This document shows, piece after piece, positions 1-9,716 of a stretch of 64,000 bases of DNA. Under the pieces are notes generated by a model that searched no databases, was not told where the DNA came from, and saw only the letters and a program-made list of their open reading frames with translations. The stretch comes from Desertimonas flava (lineage in GTDB: Bacteria > Actinomycetota > Acidimicrobiia > Acidimicrobiales > Ilumatobacteraceae), in NCBI RefSeq assembly GCF_003426815.1, contig NZ_QKYK01000026.1:1-64000 (forward strand), given 5' to 3'. Numbering within the stretch: position 1 is the first letter of the stretch; every line of letters starts with the position of its first letter. Position numbers and translations under genes: made by a program.

Positions 1-1
1 C

Positions 2-85
2 GCCGCCAAGCTCAACCGCCGACCCCGCAAACGCCACGGCTGGAAGACCCCTACCATGATCCTCGACAACCACGTGTTGCAGTGA
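2..85 (+). pseudogene. IS30-family transposase, C-terminal end (partial)
   Basis: The open frame entering from the left edge encodes 27 residues, including LNRRPRKRHGWKTP, before a TGA at 83-85. The block LN-x-RPRK-x-x-GW-x-TP is the typical end of IS30-family transposases, just after the DDE catalytic domain. Only the tail is in the window, so I cannot tell whether the full gene upstream is intact. A half-copy of an intergenic palindrome (103-117) follows within 20 bp. No terminal inverted repeat of the insertion sequence could be recognised. Confidence 0.75.
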
Positions 86-102
86 CCACTGGAATCCAGG
101 CA

Positions 103-117
103 GGCACCATCTGTTAC
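103..117. repeat. Half-site of the GGCACC-core palindrome
   Basis: The 15 bases here are identical to the right arm of the complete palindrome at 33728-33760 (GGCACCATCTGTTAC). The matching left arm is absent; IS30 sequence stands close by on that side. This looks like a palindrome cut in half, possibly by the insertion sequence or a later deletion. Confidence 0.6.
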
Positions 118-148
118 GTCCGACCCGATCGGCTCGAGCGGCGAAACG

Positions 149-154
149 TACGGT
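149..154 (+). promoter_or_regulatory. -10 hexamer TACGGT, leaderless start of the amidohydrolase
   Basis: TACGGT fits the actinobacterial -10 pattern TANNNT and ends 6 bases before the ATG at 161. No purine-rich ribosome-binding site lies between them, so the transcript probably starts at or next to the start codon. Confidence 0.45.
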
Positions 155-160
155 GGGACG

Positions 161-1846
161 ATGGGCAGCGTGACTGACAGCACCGTGATCCGAGGCGGAA
201 CGGTGGTCGACGGCACGGGTGCGTCCGCCCGGCGCGCCGACGTGGCGTTCGGCCCCGACGGCCGCATCATCGAGATCGGCGAGAACCTGCGCGGCGATCG
301 TGAGATCGACGCCGGCGGCGCCGTCGTGGCGCCGGGGTTCATCGACATCCACACGCACTACGACGCTCAGGTGTTCTGGGATCCGGCGCTCACGCCGTCG
401 TGCTTCCACGGCGTCACCACCGTCGTCGCCGGCAACTGCGGGTTCTCGATCGCCCCGATCAAGCCCGCCGACCGCGAGCGCCTGGTGGCGACGATGGAGA
501 AGGTCGAGGACATGGACCCGGCCACGCTCACCGAGGGCGTCACGTGGGACTTCGAGACGTTCCCGGAGTACCTCGATGCCGTCGCCCGCTGCCGACCGTT
601 GCTCAACGTCGGTGCCTACGTCGGTCACACGCCGGTGCGCATGCACGTGATGGGCGACGAGGCGTCGGAGCGCGAGGCCACCGCCGAGGAAGTGGAGGCG
701 ATGGCTGCGATCGTCGGCGACGCCATGGCCGCCGGTGCCGCCGGCTTCGCCACCAGCTTCGGGCTGCTGCACCGCGACGGCGAGGGCCGGCCGATCCCCA
801 GCCGTTTCTCCACTCGCGACGAGGTGGCCCGTCTCGCCGGCGAGGTGCGCCGGGCGGGTGCCGGCGTGGTCGCCGTCAACGGCGGCGAGGGCCTGTCGTT
901 CCGGGAGCTGTACGAGTTGCAGCCGGAGATCGGCGTGCCGATCACGTTCACCGCCCTGCTCACCACCGACACGGGTGCCCACTGGAAGGGGCTCGAGATC
1001 CACCGGGCCGGACGCCAGCAGGGCATCGGCGTCTACCCCCAGGTGTCGTGCCGGCCGCTGACGTTCTCCATGTCGATGCTCGACCCCTTCACGCTCAACA
1101 CCAACCCGGTGTTCGCCGAGCTCTTCGGGCGTTCGGTCGATGAGCGTCGCGCCGCCTACGCGGACCCGGCCTGGCGGCAGCGGGCGCTCGACTACTGGCG
1201 CGCCGGCGGACCCAACACGCTGCCACCGCGCTGGGCGGCGATGAACGTGATGGAGTCGGCTTCACACCCCGAGCTGTGCGGTCGCGGGTTGATCGACATC
1301 GCCGCCGATCGGGGCGTCGATCCGTTCGACGCCCTGCTCGACATCACGATCGACGAGCCCGGCCTGGCGCTACGCGTGCGGGCCGTCGTGGCCAACGACG
1401 AGGCCGAGGGCATCACGACCCTGCTCAACGAGGAGGGATGCGTGCTCGGCCTGTCCGACGCCGGTGCCCACGTCGGCCAGCTGTGCGACGCGCCGCTGCC
1501 CACCGACCTGCTCGGCAACTGGGTGCGCGGCCGGAACGTGATGTCGCTCGAGCAGGCCGTGCACAAGCTCACCGGTGAGCCGGCCGGGCTGTTCGGGTTC
1601 GCCGATCGTGGCGTGCTGCGCCCCGGCGCCTGGGCCGACATCACGATCTTCGATCCGGCCACCGTCACCCCCGGTCCGCTGCGCCGCGTGCGCGACTTCC
1701 CGGCCAACGGCGAGCGCCTCACCGCCGATCAGCCCGATGGCGTCCGCGGCGTGTACGTGGCCGGCCAGCCCGTCGTCGAGGACAACACGATCACCGAGTC
1801 GGCCCGCTCGACCCCGCGCGGCCAGCTCGTCCGCCCCACCCCCTGA
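161..1846 (+). CDS. D-aminoacylase / N-acyl-D-amino-acid deacylase family amidohydrolase
   Basis: Metal-dependent amidohydrolase of 561 residues. The family hydrolyses N-acyl-D-amino acids or related cyclic amides in the cytoplasm. The N-terminal part has the beta-sandwich start (VIRGGTVVDGTG) followed by the metal-binding HxH at His64/His66 in PGFIDIHTHYD. A C-terminal GLSDAGAHVGQLCD block carries further metal ligands, and the end (ADITIFDP, then GVYVAGQPVV) returns to the sandwich. The length suits the family. A TACGGT -10 box 6 bases upstream supports ATG 161; an in-frame GTG at 170 is the alternative. It runs convergently toward fumarase with the DUF559 cassette in between. The true substrate cannot be told from sequence. 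Confidence 0.85.
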   Translation: MGSVTDSTVIRGGTVVDGTGASARRADVAFGPDGRIIEIGENLRGDREIDAGGAVVAPGFIDIHTHYDAQVFWDPALTPSCFHGVTTVVAGNCGFSIAPIKPADRERLVATMEKVEDMDPATLTEGVTWDFETFPEYLDAVARCRPLLNVGAYVGHTPVRMHVMGDEASEREATAEEVEAMAAIVGDAMAAGAAGFATSFGLLHRDGEGRPIPSRFSTRDEVARLAGEVRRAGAGVVAVNGGEGLSFRELYELQPEIGVPITFTALLTTDTGAHWKGLEIHRAGRQQGIGVYPQVSCRPLTFSMSMLDPFTLNTNPVFAELFGRSVDERRAAYADPAWRQRALDYWRAGGPNTLPPRWAAMNVMESASHPELCGRGLIDIAADRGVDPFDALLDITIDEPGLALRVRAVVANDEAEGITTLLNEEGCVLGLSDAGAHVGQLCDAPLPTDLLGNWVRGRNVMSLEQAVHKLTGEPAGLFGFADRGVLRPGAWADITIFDPATVTPGPLRRVRDFPANGERLTADQPDGVRGVYVAGQPVVEDNTITESARSTPRGQLVRPTP

Positions 1847-1848
1847 AC

Positions 1849-1923
1849 AATCTGGGGCCAGATCGTGCCATCCGCCCTTCCGGGGCGGGATCGTGACGAT
1901 TTGCGTCACGATCCGGCCCCAGA
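1849..1923 (+). repeat. Left inverted end with hairpin
   Basis: The outer 28 bases (1849-1876) are identical to the reverse complement of 2940-2967. Next comes a hairpin: GGATCGTGACG (1888-1898) pairs with CGTCACGATCC (1904-1914). The stem continues after one mismatch to GGGGC/GCCCC. An even wider pairing of TCTGGGGC (1851) with GCCCCAGA (1916-1923) closes the whole end. Confidence 0.8.
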
Positions 1924-1959
1924 CGGGCTGAAGAAAATCTCTTCCGGTTCGGCGTTCCC

Positions 1960-2892
1960 GTGACGCTCCGGGAGGGTGTGAAGCTGCACCTCGTCGAACC
2001 GTTCACCCGCCGTCACCACGGCCTGCTGACGATGCAGGCCGTGCTCGAGTCCGGGCAGTCGAAGCGCACGTGGTACCGCGCCAACGACTCGGGTCTGCTC
2101 GTCCCGGTGTATCCCGGCGTCTCCCGGGTGGTTTCGTCTCCAACGTCGCGTCTTCAGGCGATCCACGCGGCCGTCTTGGCGATGGGTGATGGAGCCGTCG
2201 CGTCGCACCGCACGGGCCTCGAGCTCTGGGGCGTCCCCGACCTGCAGTTCGATGGTGTCGACGTGATGTTGACCCGGCGCCGTCACCCGGTCGTGCCGGA
2301 CGGGATCGTGGTCCACCGGCCGCGCGACCTGATCGACATCGCGCCGGTCTGGCGGCACGGCATCCCGGCGAGCAAGCTGCTGCGCGGTCTGACCGACCTC
2401 GGGGCGGTCGCGCCGGATCGTGTGCACGCCGCGGTCGGACACGTCCTCACCGAGCGGTTGGCGTCGGGCGCCGCACTGTACTGGGCGACGCGGGCACACT
2501 CTCGACAGGGGCGGCACGGCGTCGTCGCCCTGCGCGATGCATTGCACGAGTGGCTCGTCGACGGCAAGGTGCTCGACAGCGACCTCGAGCGGGAGATGAA
2601 CAAGGCCCGGCGCCGCCACAAGCTCCCGCCGATGACGTTCCACGCCATCTGCGCCGGCTACGAGGTCGACTGGCTCGTCGACGGCACGATGGTCGTCGTC
2701 GAGTGCGACAGCCTCGAGTACCACGACAAGCGCCGGGAGGACTTCGAGCGCGACCGCAAGAAGAAGGCCGACCTCGCCGCCGCCGGCTACCGCGTCGTGC
2801 CGATCACGTGGCGCCAGCTGACGCGTCAGTCGAAGTGGATGGCGGCCGTCGTGCGCAGCGCGATCACCGCCGACACCGCGACCGCCGTCTGA
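1960..2892 (+). CDS. AbiEi-like winged helix plus DUF559 (Vsr-like) endonuclease-domain protein
   Basis: Protein of 310 residues. The first ~60 residues (LLTMQAVLESGQSKRTWYRA, then LLVPVYPGVSRV) look like the helix-turn-helix of AbiEi-type antitoxins. The middle follows the AbiEi-like layout (HRTGLELWGV, then VVHRPRDL). The end is a DUF559 domain of the Vsr/PD-(D/E)xK fold: Asp237 in VDW, then Glu248 and Asp250 in VECDSLEYH, then a basic helix, AGYRV and ITWRQL. This pattern suggests a nuclease, but activity and DNA target are unknown. The start is GTG 1960; GTG 1978 and ATG 2029 are alternatives. It is the only gene between two inverted hairpin repeats. Actinobacterial genomes often hold many such proteins annotated only as endonuclease-domain proteins. 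Confidence 0.8.
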   Translation: MTLREGVKLHLVEPFTRRHHGLLTMQAVLESGQSKRTWYRANDSGLLVPVYPGVSRVVSSPTSRLQAIHAAVLAMGDGAVASHRTGLELWGVPDLQFDGVDVMLTRRRHPVVPDGIVVHRPRDLIDIAPVWRHGIPASKLLRGLTDLGAVAPDRVHAAVGHVLTERLASGAALYWATRAHSRQGRHGVVALRDALHEWLVDGKVLDSDLEREMNKARRRHKLPPMTFHAICAGYEVDWLVDGTMVVVECDSLEYHDKRREDFERDRKKKADLAAAGYRVVPITWRQLTRQSKWMAAVVRSAITADTATAV

Positions 2893-2967
2893 TCCGGGGC
2901 GTGATCGTGACGATTCTCGTCACGATCACGCCCCAGATCGGCGGATGGCACGATCTGGCCCCAGATT
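2891..2967 (-). repeat. Right inverted end with perfect 18-bp hairpin
   Basis: An inverted copy of the left end. The hairpin at 2896-2934 has 18 perfect pairs (GGGGCGTGATCGTGACGA against its complement) around a TTC loop. Stem bases differ from the left copy but still pair, so the structure is conserved more than the sequence. The repeat overlaps the stop codon of the DUF559 gene by two bases. Confidence 0.8.
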
Positions 2968-2969
2968 CT

Positions 2970-4610
<1,641 letters not shown>

Positions 4611-4616
4611 CGGCCC

Positions 4617-4622
4617 AACGTA
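4617..4622 (-). promoter_or_regulatory. -10 hexamer TACGTT for fumarase
   Basis: Read on the minus strand, TACGTT ends 6 bases before the GTG start at 4610. No ribosome-binding site is visible, which fits a leaderless transcript. Confidence 0.45.
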
Positions 4623-4655
4623 CCGGCGCGCCCCTGGTCGTGCGAAGATCACTGC

Positions 4656-5327
4656 GTGACGGACAACACCACCCAGCCTGACGGCAGGCCAGACATCATC
4701 GTCGGACTCTCGTTCGACGACGCCTTCCGTGCCCAGGAGTTCCTCACTGCGACCTACCGGCTGGTGTCGAAGCACAGCATCGACCTGATCGACGCCGTCA
4801 CGATCATCAAGACGCCCGAGGGCCGCACGCACGTCGGCGAGACCACCGACCCGTCGCCCGGCGCACGGGCGCTCACCGGTGGGATGTGGGCCGGGCTGTT
4901 CGGCCTCATCCTCGCCGGACCCGTCGGCTGGCTGGCCGGGACGGCCGTGGGCGCCGGGGCCGGGGCGGTGCGCGGCAAGCTCGTCGACATCGGGATCCCC
5001 GACGACTGGGTGGCCTGGTTCCGCGACGCCGTGCAACCGGGGACGTCGACCGTCGTGCTGATGCTCGGTCGCATCGACGACCAGGCCGTGTTCAACGAGC
5101 TGGAGCGCTTCGCCGGAGCCCGGCTGGTGTACGCCAACGTGCCGCAGGACATGGTGCAGCGGATCCGTGATGCGATCGGCGATCCGTCCACCGGCCCGCT
5201 CACGCAGGAGGCCGAGGCGGCGACGGGGTCGGGGACGTCCGGCGAGAGGGGCGGCGAACTTCCTCCGCCGACGGGCGCCCCGTCTACGGTTGACCCGACC
5301 ACACCAGCGACGGGGGAACAAGGATGA
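4656..5327 (+). CDS. DUF1269-type protein with glycine-rich membrane segment
   Basis: Protein of 223 residues starting at GTG 4656 ([12 protein letters not shown]). The N-terminal domain ([31 protein letters not shown]) and the central hydrophobic glycine- and alanine-rich stretch (about residues 70-105, [16 protein letters not shown]) match DUF1269 proteins. Their role is unknown. The domain continues to [11 protein letters not shown]; the last ~50 residues are proline-, serine- and threonine-rich and probably disordered. The stop overlaps the ferredoxin start (ATGA), so the two are likely co-translated. It is divergent from fumarase. Confidence 0.75.
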   Translation: MTDNTTQPDGRPDIIVGLSFDDAFRAQEFLTATYRLVSKHSIDLIDAVTIIKTPEGRTHVGETTDPSPGARALTGGMWAGLFGLILAGPVGWLAGTAVGAGAGAVRGKLVDIGIPDDWVAWFRDAVQPGTSTVVLMLGRIDDQAVFNELERFAGARLVYANVPQDMVQRIRDAIGDPSTGPLTQEAEAATGSGTSGERGGELPPPTGAPSTVDPTTPATGEQG

Positions 5328-5515
5328 AGATCACAGTCGACTTCGACGTCTGCGCCTCCACGGGCGGCTGCATGCAGATCGCACCCGAGGTCTTCGAGGT
5401 CCGCAGTGACGGCTACCTCTACGTGCTCCAGGAGGAGCCGCCCGAAGAGCTGCGCCAGAAGGTCGAAGAGGCCGCGGACATGTGCCCCACGGCGGCGATC
5501 ACCGTCGAGGGCTGA
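5324..5515 (+). CDS. Small [3Fe-4S]-type ferredoxin
   Basis: Ferredoxin of 63 residues starting [10 protein letters not shown]. Cluster cysteines are Cys10, Cys16 (CASTGGC) and Cys54 in the final MCPTAAI motif. The position that would hold the fourth cysteine of a [4Fe-4S] site is not a cysteine, so a [3Fe-4S] cluster is likely. This type usually passes electrons to cytochromes P450 or other oxygenases. No such partner is in the window. It overlaps the upstream DUF1269 gene by four bases. Confidence 0.88.
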   Translation: MKITVDFDVCASTGGCMQIAPEVFEVRSDGYLYVLQEEPPEELRQKVEEAADMCPTAAITVEG

Positions 5516-5518
5516 CCG

Positions 5519-8233
5519 TCAGCGGCGGCCGGGGCGCTCGTTGGCCGGGTCGACCGGCCAGCGGTGCTTGGGATAGCGGCCGGCGAGGTCCTTGCGCACG
5601 TCGGCCCATGACCCGGCCCAGAAGCCGGGCAGGTCGGCGGTGACCTGGATCGGCCGATCGGCGGGTGACAACAGGGCCATCGTCACGGGGACCCGTCCGC
5701 CGGCGATCGTCGGGTGCTCGGTCATGCCGAACACGTCCTGCACGCGTACCGACAGCGTCGGGCGATCGGCGCCGTAGTCGATCCTCGCCGACCGGCCCGT
5801 CGGGAGCGGCCACGCCGCCGGAGCCAGCTCGTCGAGCTGGGCACCCTGGGGCCATGGCAGCAGGTTGCGCAGGAGCACGGCGATGTCGACCCGCTCGAGG
5901 TCGGCGCGCCCCGTGGCGCCGATGAGATAGGGGCGGAGCCACTCGTCGAGTGACGTCGTCAGAGCGGCGTCGCTGACGTCGGGCCAGCCGCCCCGTTCCC
6001 CGGCCACGGAGGCCGCGTCGCCGATCGTCGCGCGCAGGAACCCGAGCCGCGCCTGCAACTGGCGGGCCGTGTCGGTCCAGCGCAGCACGCCGAGCTTGGT
6101 CGCCCGGACGCGGGCGACGAGCGCCTCCACCGTCTCCTCCCCGGGCTCGGCGGCCCGGACCTCCTCGCCGAGGCGGAGGGCGTCGAGGCGGCGTTCCACC
6201 CGCTCCACCAGGTCGTCGCGATCCCGGTCCCACTCCAGACGGCGATGCTCGACGACGTCGTCGAGCACGCCGGCGATCTCCCACGCCTCCACCGCGGCGG
6301 CGAGACGGATGCGAGATCCCGAGCGCTTGCCGTCCACGTCGGCGGCGACGACGAACGGCGCCGACGCCAGCGGATCCGACTCTCCGACCCACGCCCCCGA
6401 ACCGGACCGCAGCTGGAACTGCCCGCCGCGCCGGCGCCCGGCGAGGCGGTCGGGGAACCCGGCGAGCAGGAGCAGCCCGGTGCGATCGGGATCGACGGTG
6501 TCGAGGTCGAAGCGGATCCCGGCGCGACGGGCGAGGTCGGCCGCCCGGTCGCGCGCCCGATGGACGGCGCCCCGATCGGCCCGGTCGTCGCGCGTGCGGC
6601 CGGTGACGAGGCCCACCCGCAGGGCGAGGTCGGCCGGGAGCTCCTCGATCCTGCCGCGCATGACGTCCCGGTCGTCGAGGAGGGCGGCGACGACGCATGC
6701 CGCCGCCGTCGGCGCTCCCGCCACGACGCGGGCCAGGCGCGGGTGGAGGGGCAGGTTCACCATCGCCCGACCGATCTCGGTCAGGCGGCCGTCGCCGTCG
6801 ATGGCGCCGAGCACGGTCAGCGTGTCGATCGCCTGGCGCCACGTGCGCGCCGGCGGCGGGTCGGCGAACGCCAGCTGCTCGGGCGGGGTTCCCCAGGCCG
6901 CCAGCTCCAGCGCCAACCCGGCGAGGTCGACGGCGAGCATCTCAGCCGTCTGATGGGCCGGCCGGCTGCCGTGCTCGATCTTCGACCAGAGGCGGTAGCA
7001 CACTCCGGGCTCGACGCGCCCCGCGCGCCCGGTGCGCTGCTCGGCCGAGTCCCGGCTGATCGACACCGTGGTCAGGCGCGTCATCCCGGTGCCGCTGTCG
7101 AATCGCGGCGAGCGCGCCAGGCCGCTGTCGACGACGATCCGCACGCCGTCCACGGTGAGGGACGTCTCGGCGATGTCGGTGGCGAGCACGACGCGCCGCC
7201 GCCCGGGTGGCGACGGCGCGAGCGCCAGATCCTGGTCCTCGAGCGTGAGCGCCCCGGCGAGCGGGCGCACGTCGACGTTCGCCGGGACCGACCCGACGAG
7301 GCGGTCGCGCGTGCGGAGGATCTCGCCGATGCCGGGCAGGAAGACGAGGGCATCGCCCGGCTCGTCCCGCAGAGCGGCGAGGACCGTCGACACGACGGTG
7401 GCGTCGATGGGGGACCGGTCGTGACGGGCCCGCGGCACCCAGCGGATGTCGACCGGGAACATGCGCCCGGCACTCTCGACGATCGGCGCCGGGCCCGCCT
7501 CGCCGGTGGCGAGCAGGCGCGAGAACGATGCCGTGTCCGCCGTCGCCGACATCGCCACGATGCGCAGGTCGGGGCGCAGCGTCGACGCCACGTCCAGGGT
7601 GAGGGCGAGCCCGAGGTCGGTCGTCAGGTTGCGCTCGTGAACCTCGTCGAAGAGCACCGCAACCACCCCGGGCAGCTCGGGGTCGGACTGCAACCGTCGC
7701 GTGAGCACGCCTTCGGTGAGGACCTCGATGCGGGTGCCCGGACCGATGCGGCGTTCGTCTCGCGTCTGGTAGCCGACGACGCCGCCGACCGGCTCGCCGA
7801 GCAGATCGGCCATGCGCCGGGCCGCGGCGCGAGTCGCCAGCCGCCGGGGCTCGAGCACGAGGATGCGACCGTCCCCACGCCACGTGGCACCGAGCAGCGC
7901 CAGCGGCACGACGGTCGTCTTGCCCGCGCCCGGCGGGGCCGAGACGACGGCCCGGCCGTGATGGGCGAGGGCAGCGAGGACACCGTCGATCGCATCACGG
8001 ATCGGCAGGTCGGGCAGCGGGGCGGGCAGTGCGACGATGCCCGGCAGTCTGGCGGGTCGGACCGCCGGTGCGTCGTCAGCCGTCGAGGGTGACGGTGGTC
8101 TGCGTGCCGACCTCGGCGAAGCCGAGCGTCTCGGCGAGACGGCGTGACGCCCGGTTGTCGGTGCGGGCCCGCCACTGCGGGACGAGCCCGGCGGCGAAGG
8201 CGTCGTTGGCCGCCAGGGCGGCGATGAGCCCAC
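5519..8233 (-). CDS. hrpB: ATP-dependent helicase HrpB
   Basis: DEAH-box helicase of the HrpB family; its substrate is poorly defined but presumed to be RNA. Walker A is APPGAGKTT, the DEAH box is the variant DEVHER, motif III is MSATADT, and motif VI lies in QRTGRAGR. The C-terminal HrpB domain ends RKDLAGRYPKHRWP. The start is uncertain. Homology begins around residue 70 (PLPDLPIRDAI), deep inside the overlap with the GNAT gene. Between the only upstream ATG (8233) and that point there is no in-frame ATG, GTG or TTG. Either a CTG is used just after the GNAT stop, or the long low-complexity N-terminus is made. It is the last gene of a leftward operon. Confidence 0.85.
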   Translation of the reverse strand: MGSSPPWRPTTPSPPGSSRSGGPAPTTGRHAVSPRRSASPRSARRPPSPSTADDAPAVRPARLPGIVALPAPLPDLPIRDAIDGVLAALAHHGRAVVSAPPGAGKTTVVPLALLGATWRGDGRILVLEPRRLATRAAARRMADLLGEPVGGVVGYQTRDERRIGPGTRIEVLTEGVLTRRLQSDPELPGVVAVLFDEVHERNLTTDLGLALTLDVASTLRPDLRIVAMSATADTASFSRLLATGEAGPAPIVESAGRMFPVDIRWVPRARHDRSPIDATVVSTVLAALRDEPGDALVFLPGIGEILRTRDRLVGSVPANVDVRPLAGALTLEDQDLALAPSPPGRRRVVLATDIAETSLTVDGVRIVVDSGLARSPRFDSGTGMTRLTTVSISRDSAEQRTGRAGRVEPGVCYRLWSKIEHGSRPAHQTAEMLAVDLAGLALELAAWGTPPEQLAFADPPPARTWRQAIDTLTVLGAIDGDGRLTEIGRAMVNLPLHPRLARVVAGAPTAAACVVAALLDDRDVMRGRIEELPADLALRVGLVTGRTRDDRADRGAVHRARDRAADLARRAGIRFDLDTVDPDRTGLLLLAGFPDRLAGRRRGGQFQLRSGSGAWVGESDPLASAPFVVAADVDGKRSGSRIRLAAAVEAWEIAGVLDDVVEHRRLEWDRDRDDLVERVERRLDALRLGEEVRAAEPGEETVEALVARVRATKLGVLRWTDTARQLQARLGFLRATIGDAASVAGERGGWPDVSDAALTTSLDEWLRPYLIGATGRADLERVDIAVLLRNLLPWPQGAQLDELAPAAWPLPTGRSARIDYGADRPTLSVRVQDVFGMTEHPTIAGGRVPVTMALLSPADRPIQVTADLPGFWAGSWADVRKDLAGRYPKHRWPVDPANERPGRR

Positions 8234-8789
8234 CGAAGCCCTGCCGACGGTGCTCGGGCGCCGTGAGCACGGCGAGATGGGCGATGAGGCCGGCCCATTC
8301 CTCGTAGCCGGCCCCGGCGACCGGCTGATCGTCCACCACCAGCACGAACCGCTCGGCCACGTCGGAGATCGACGCCTCGGCCGTGTCGTCGGCGGGGCAC
8401 GCTCGCTCCAGGGTCACGGCGAGGTCGACGTCGTCGGCCACCTGCGCGGTCTCGGCGTCGGGGTGGTCGATCGCCCCGTCGAGGTAGGCGAGGGTGGCCT
8501 CACCCAGGATCCGGGCCGACGGCACGTGGGCGGAGAGTTGGAGCAGCGTGCGAGCCGACCTCAGCTGCGCGTCGTCGAGCCGCCGCGCCGCGTCGTGGAC
8601 CCACGGTGGGCCGACGAGGACGCGGGCGTCGAACAGCTGCACGAACATCACCACGTCGGCCTCACCGCCGCCGGGGTGGACGGGCGAGTGATGGATGCGG
8701 CGACCCCGCGCCCGGTCGAAGGCGTCGTCGGCGAGGCCGAGCAGGCGGGCCCAGCCGAGCTGGATGATCGCCCGCGTGTTGGGATCCAT
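8076..8789 (-). CDS. GNAT-family N-acetyltransferase
   Basis: Protein of 237 residues with one clear C-terminal GNAT domain. The acetyl-CoA site is in LAVLTAPEHRRQGFGGLI and the closing strand in NRASRRLAETLGFAEVG. The N-terminal ~120 residues are less conserved and may be a degenerate second GNAT fold. The acceptor substrate is unknown. ATG 8789 overlaps the stop of the upstream aldo/keto reductase gene as TGATG, so translation is likely coupled; GTG 8792 is the alternative. Its 3' end overlaps the 5' end of the helicase frame. Confidence 0.8.
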   Translation of the reverse strand: MDPNTRAIIQLGWARLLGLADDAFDRARGRRIHHSPVHPGGGEADVVMFVQLFDARVLVGPPWVHDAARRLDDAQLRSARTLLQLSAHVPSARILGEATLAYLDGAIDHPDAETAQVADDVDLAVTLERACPADDTAEASISDVAERFVLVVDDQPVAGAGYEEWAGLIAHLAVLTAPEHRRQGFGGLIAALAANDAFAAGLVPQWRARTDNRASRRLAETLGFAEVGTQTTVTLDG

Positions 8790-9706
8790 CACCCGAGGGC
8801 CGCGACGTCCTCAGGCGTCAGGATCCATGATGCGGCCTTGGCGTTGGCGGCGACCTGGGCCGGCGTCGTGGCCCCGGCGATCACCGACGTGACCGACGGC
8901 TGGGCGAGCAGCCAGGCGATGGCGAGCTCGCCGACGGTGTGGCCTCGCGCGTCGGCGAAGGCGGTGTACGCCTCGACCCGATCGAACGCCTCCTCGGTGG
9001 CCAGGCGGGCGAAGCGCTCGCTGCCCGCCAGGCGGGTGCCATCGGGGAAGGCCTCGCCCCGCCGGTACTTGCCGGTCAACAGGCCCGATGCCAGCGGGAA
9101 GTAGGGGACGACGCCGAGACCGAGGCGCTCGGCCGTCGGCACGATCTCGTCCTCGACCTCGCGCTCGAGCATGCTCCAGTGGATCTGCGCACCGCGGAAC
9201 GGCGTCCAGCGGTTGGCGTCCGCGGCCGTCGCCGCTTCCTCCAGCTGCGCGGCCGAGTCGTTGGAGTTGGCGAGGTGCAACACCTTGCCCGCCGTGACGA
9301 GCTCGTGGAGCGTGGCCAGCGCCTCGTCCACGGGGCCGGGATCGGGGTAGTGCTGGTAGTAGACGTCGATACGGTCGGTGCCGAGGCGGCGCAGGCTGCC
9401 CTCGACCGCCTCGTGGATGCGAGAGGCGATCACGCCCGGGCGATACGGCTCGTCGTCGGGCCGCGGCGTGTACTTGGTGGCGATCTGGGCCTCGTCGCGC
9501 CGGCCGACGAGGGCCGCGCCGAGATACTCCTCGGAGAGCCCGTTGCCGTACATCTCGGCCGTGTCGAAGTGGGTGACGCCGGCGTCGAGCGCGGCGTGGA
9601 CCACGAGCGCCGTCTGCTCGGCGTCCATCCTCGTGCCGAAGTTGTTGCATCCGACGCCGATCACCGAGAGGGCCGGACCTTCGGTGCCGAGCGGTCGGGT
9701 CTGCAC
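8789..9706 (-). CDS. Aldo/keto reductase
   Basis: NADPH-dependent oxidoreductase of 305 residues with the (beta/alpha)8 fold. The catalytic tetrad is visible: Asp in THFDTAEMYGNG, Tyr in the same block, Lys in QIATKYTP and His in VYYQHYPDP. The C-terminal cofactor loop follows SVIAGATTPAQVAANAKA. GTG 9706 gives the canonical start VQTRPLGTEG and lies 10 bases after the preceding gene, so the pair is co-transcribed. The carbonyl substrate is not predictable. Confidence 0.88.
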   Translation of the reverse strand: MQTRPLGTEGPALSVIGVGCNNFGTRMDAEQTALVVHAALDAGVTHFDTAEMYGNGLSEEYLGAALVGRRDEAQIATKYTPRPDDEPYRPGVIASRIHEAVEGSLRRLGTDRIDVYYQHYPDPGPVDEALATLHELVTAGKVLHLANSNDSAAQLEEAATAADANRWTPFRGAQIHWSMLEREVEDEIVPTAERLGLGVVPYFPLASGLLTGKYRRGEAFPDGTRLAGSERFARLATEEAFDRVEAYTAFADARGHTVGELAIAWLLAQPSVTSVIAGATTPAQVAANAKAASWILTPEDVAALG

Positions 9707-9716
9707 GATTCTCGAC

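Larger units (their letters stand above)
1849..2967. mobile_element. DUF559-gene cassette bounded by inverted hairpin repeats
   Basis: A 1,119-bp unit begins AATCTGGGGCC and ends with its reverse complement GGCCCCAGATT. The outer 28 bases are a perfect inverted repeat (1849-1876 against 2940-2967). Inside each end lies a long hairpin, and between them a single gene. The unit starts 2 bases after the stop of the amidohydrolase and ends 2 bases before the stop of convergent fumarase. It therefore fills the gap exactly without damaging either gene. No target duplication is obvious. Calling it mobile is inference from this architecture. Confidence 0.55.

Noticed and set aside
2890-2935. The hairpin after the DUF559 gene as a simple terminator
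   Set aside because: It may terminate transcription, but it has no T-run and an inverted partner stands on the other side of the gene, so a plain terminator does not explain the arrangement.
6245-8092. 615-codon plus-strand open frame opposite hrpB
   Set aside because: Shadow of the helicase gene; no domain, start signal or codon pattern of its own.
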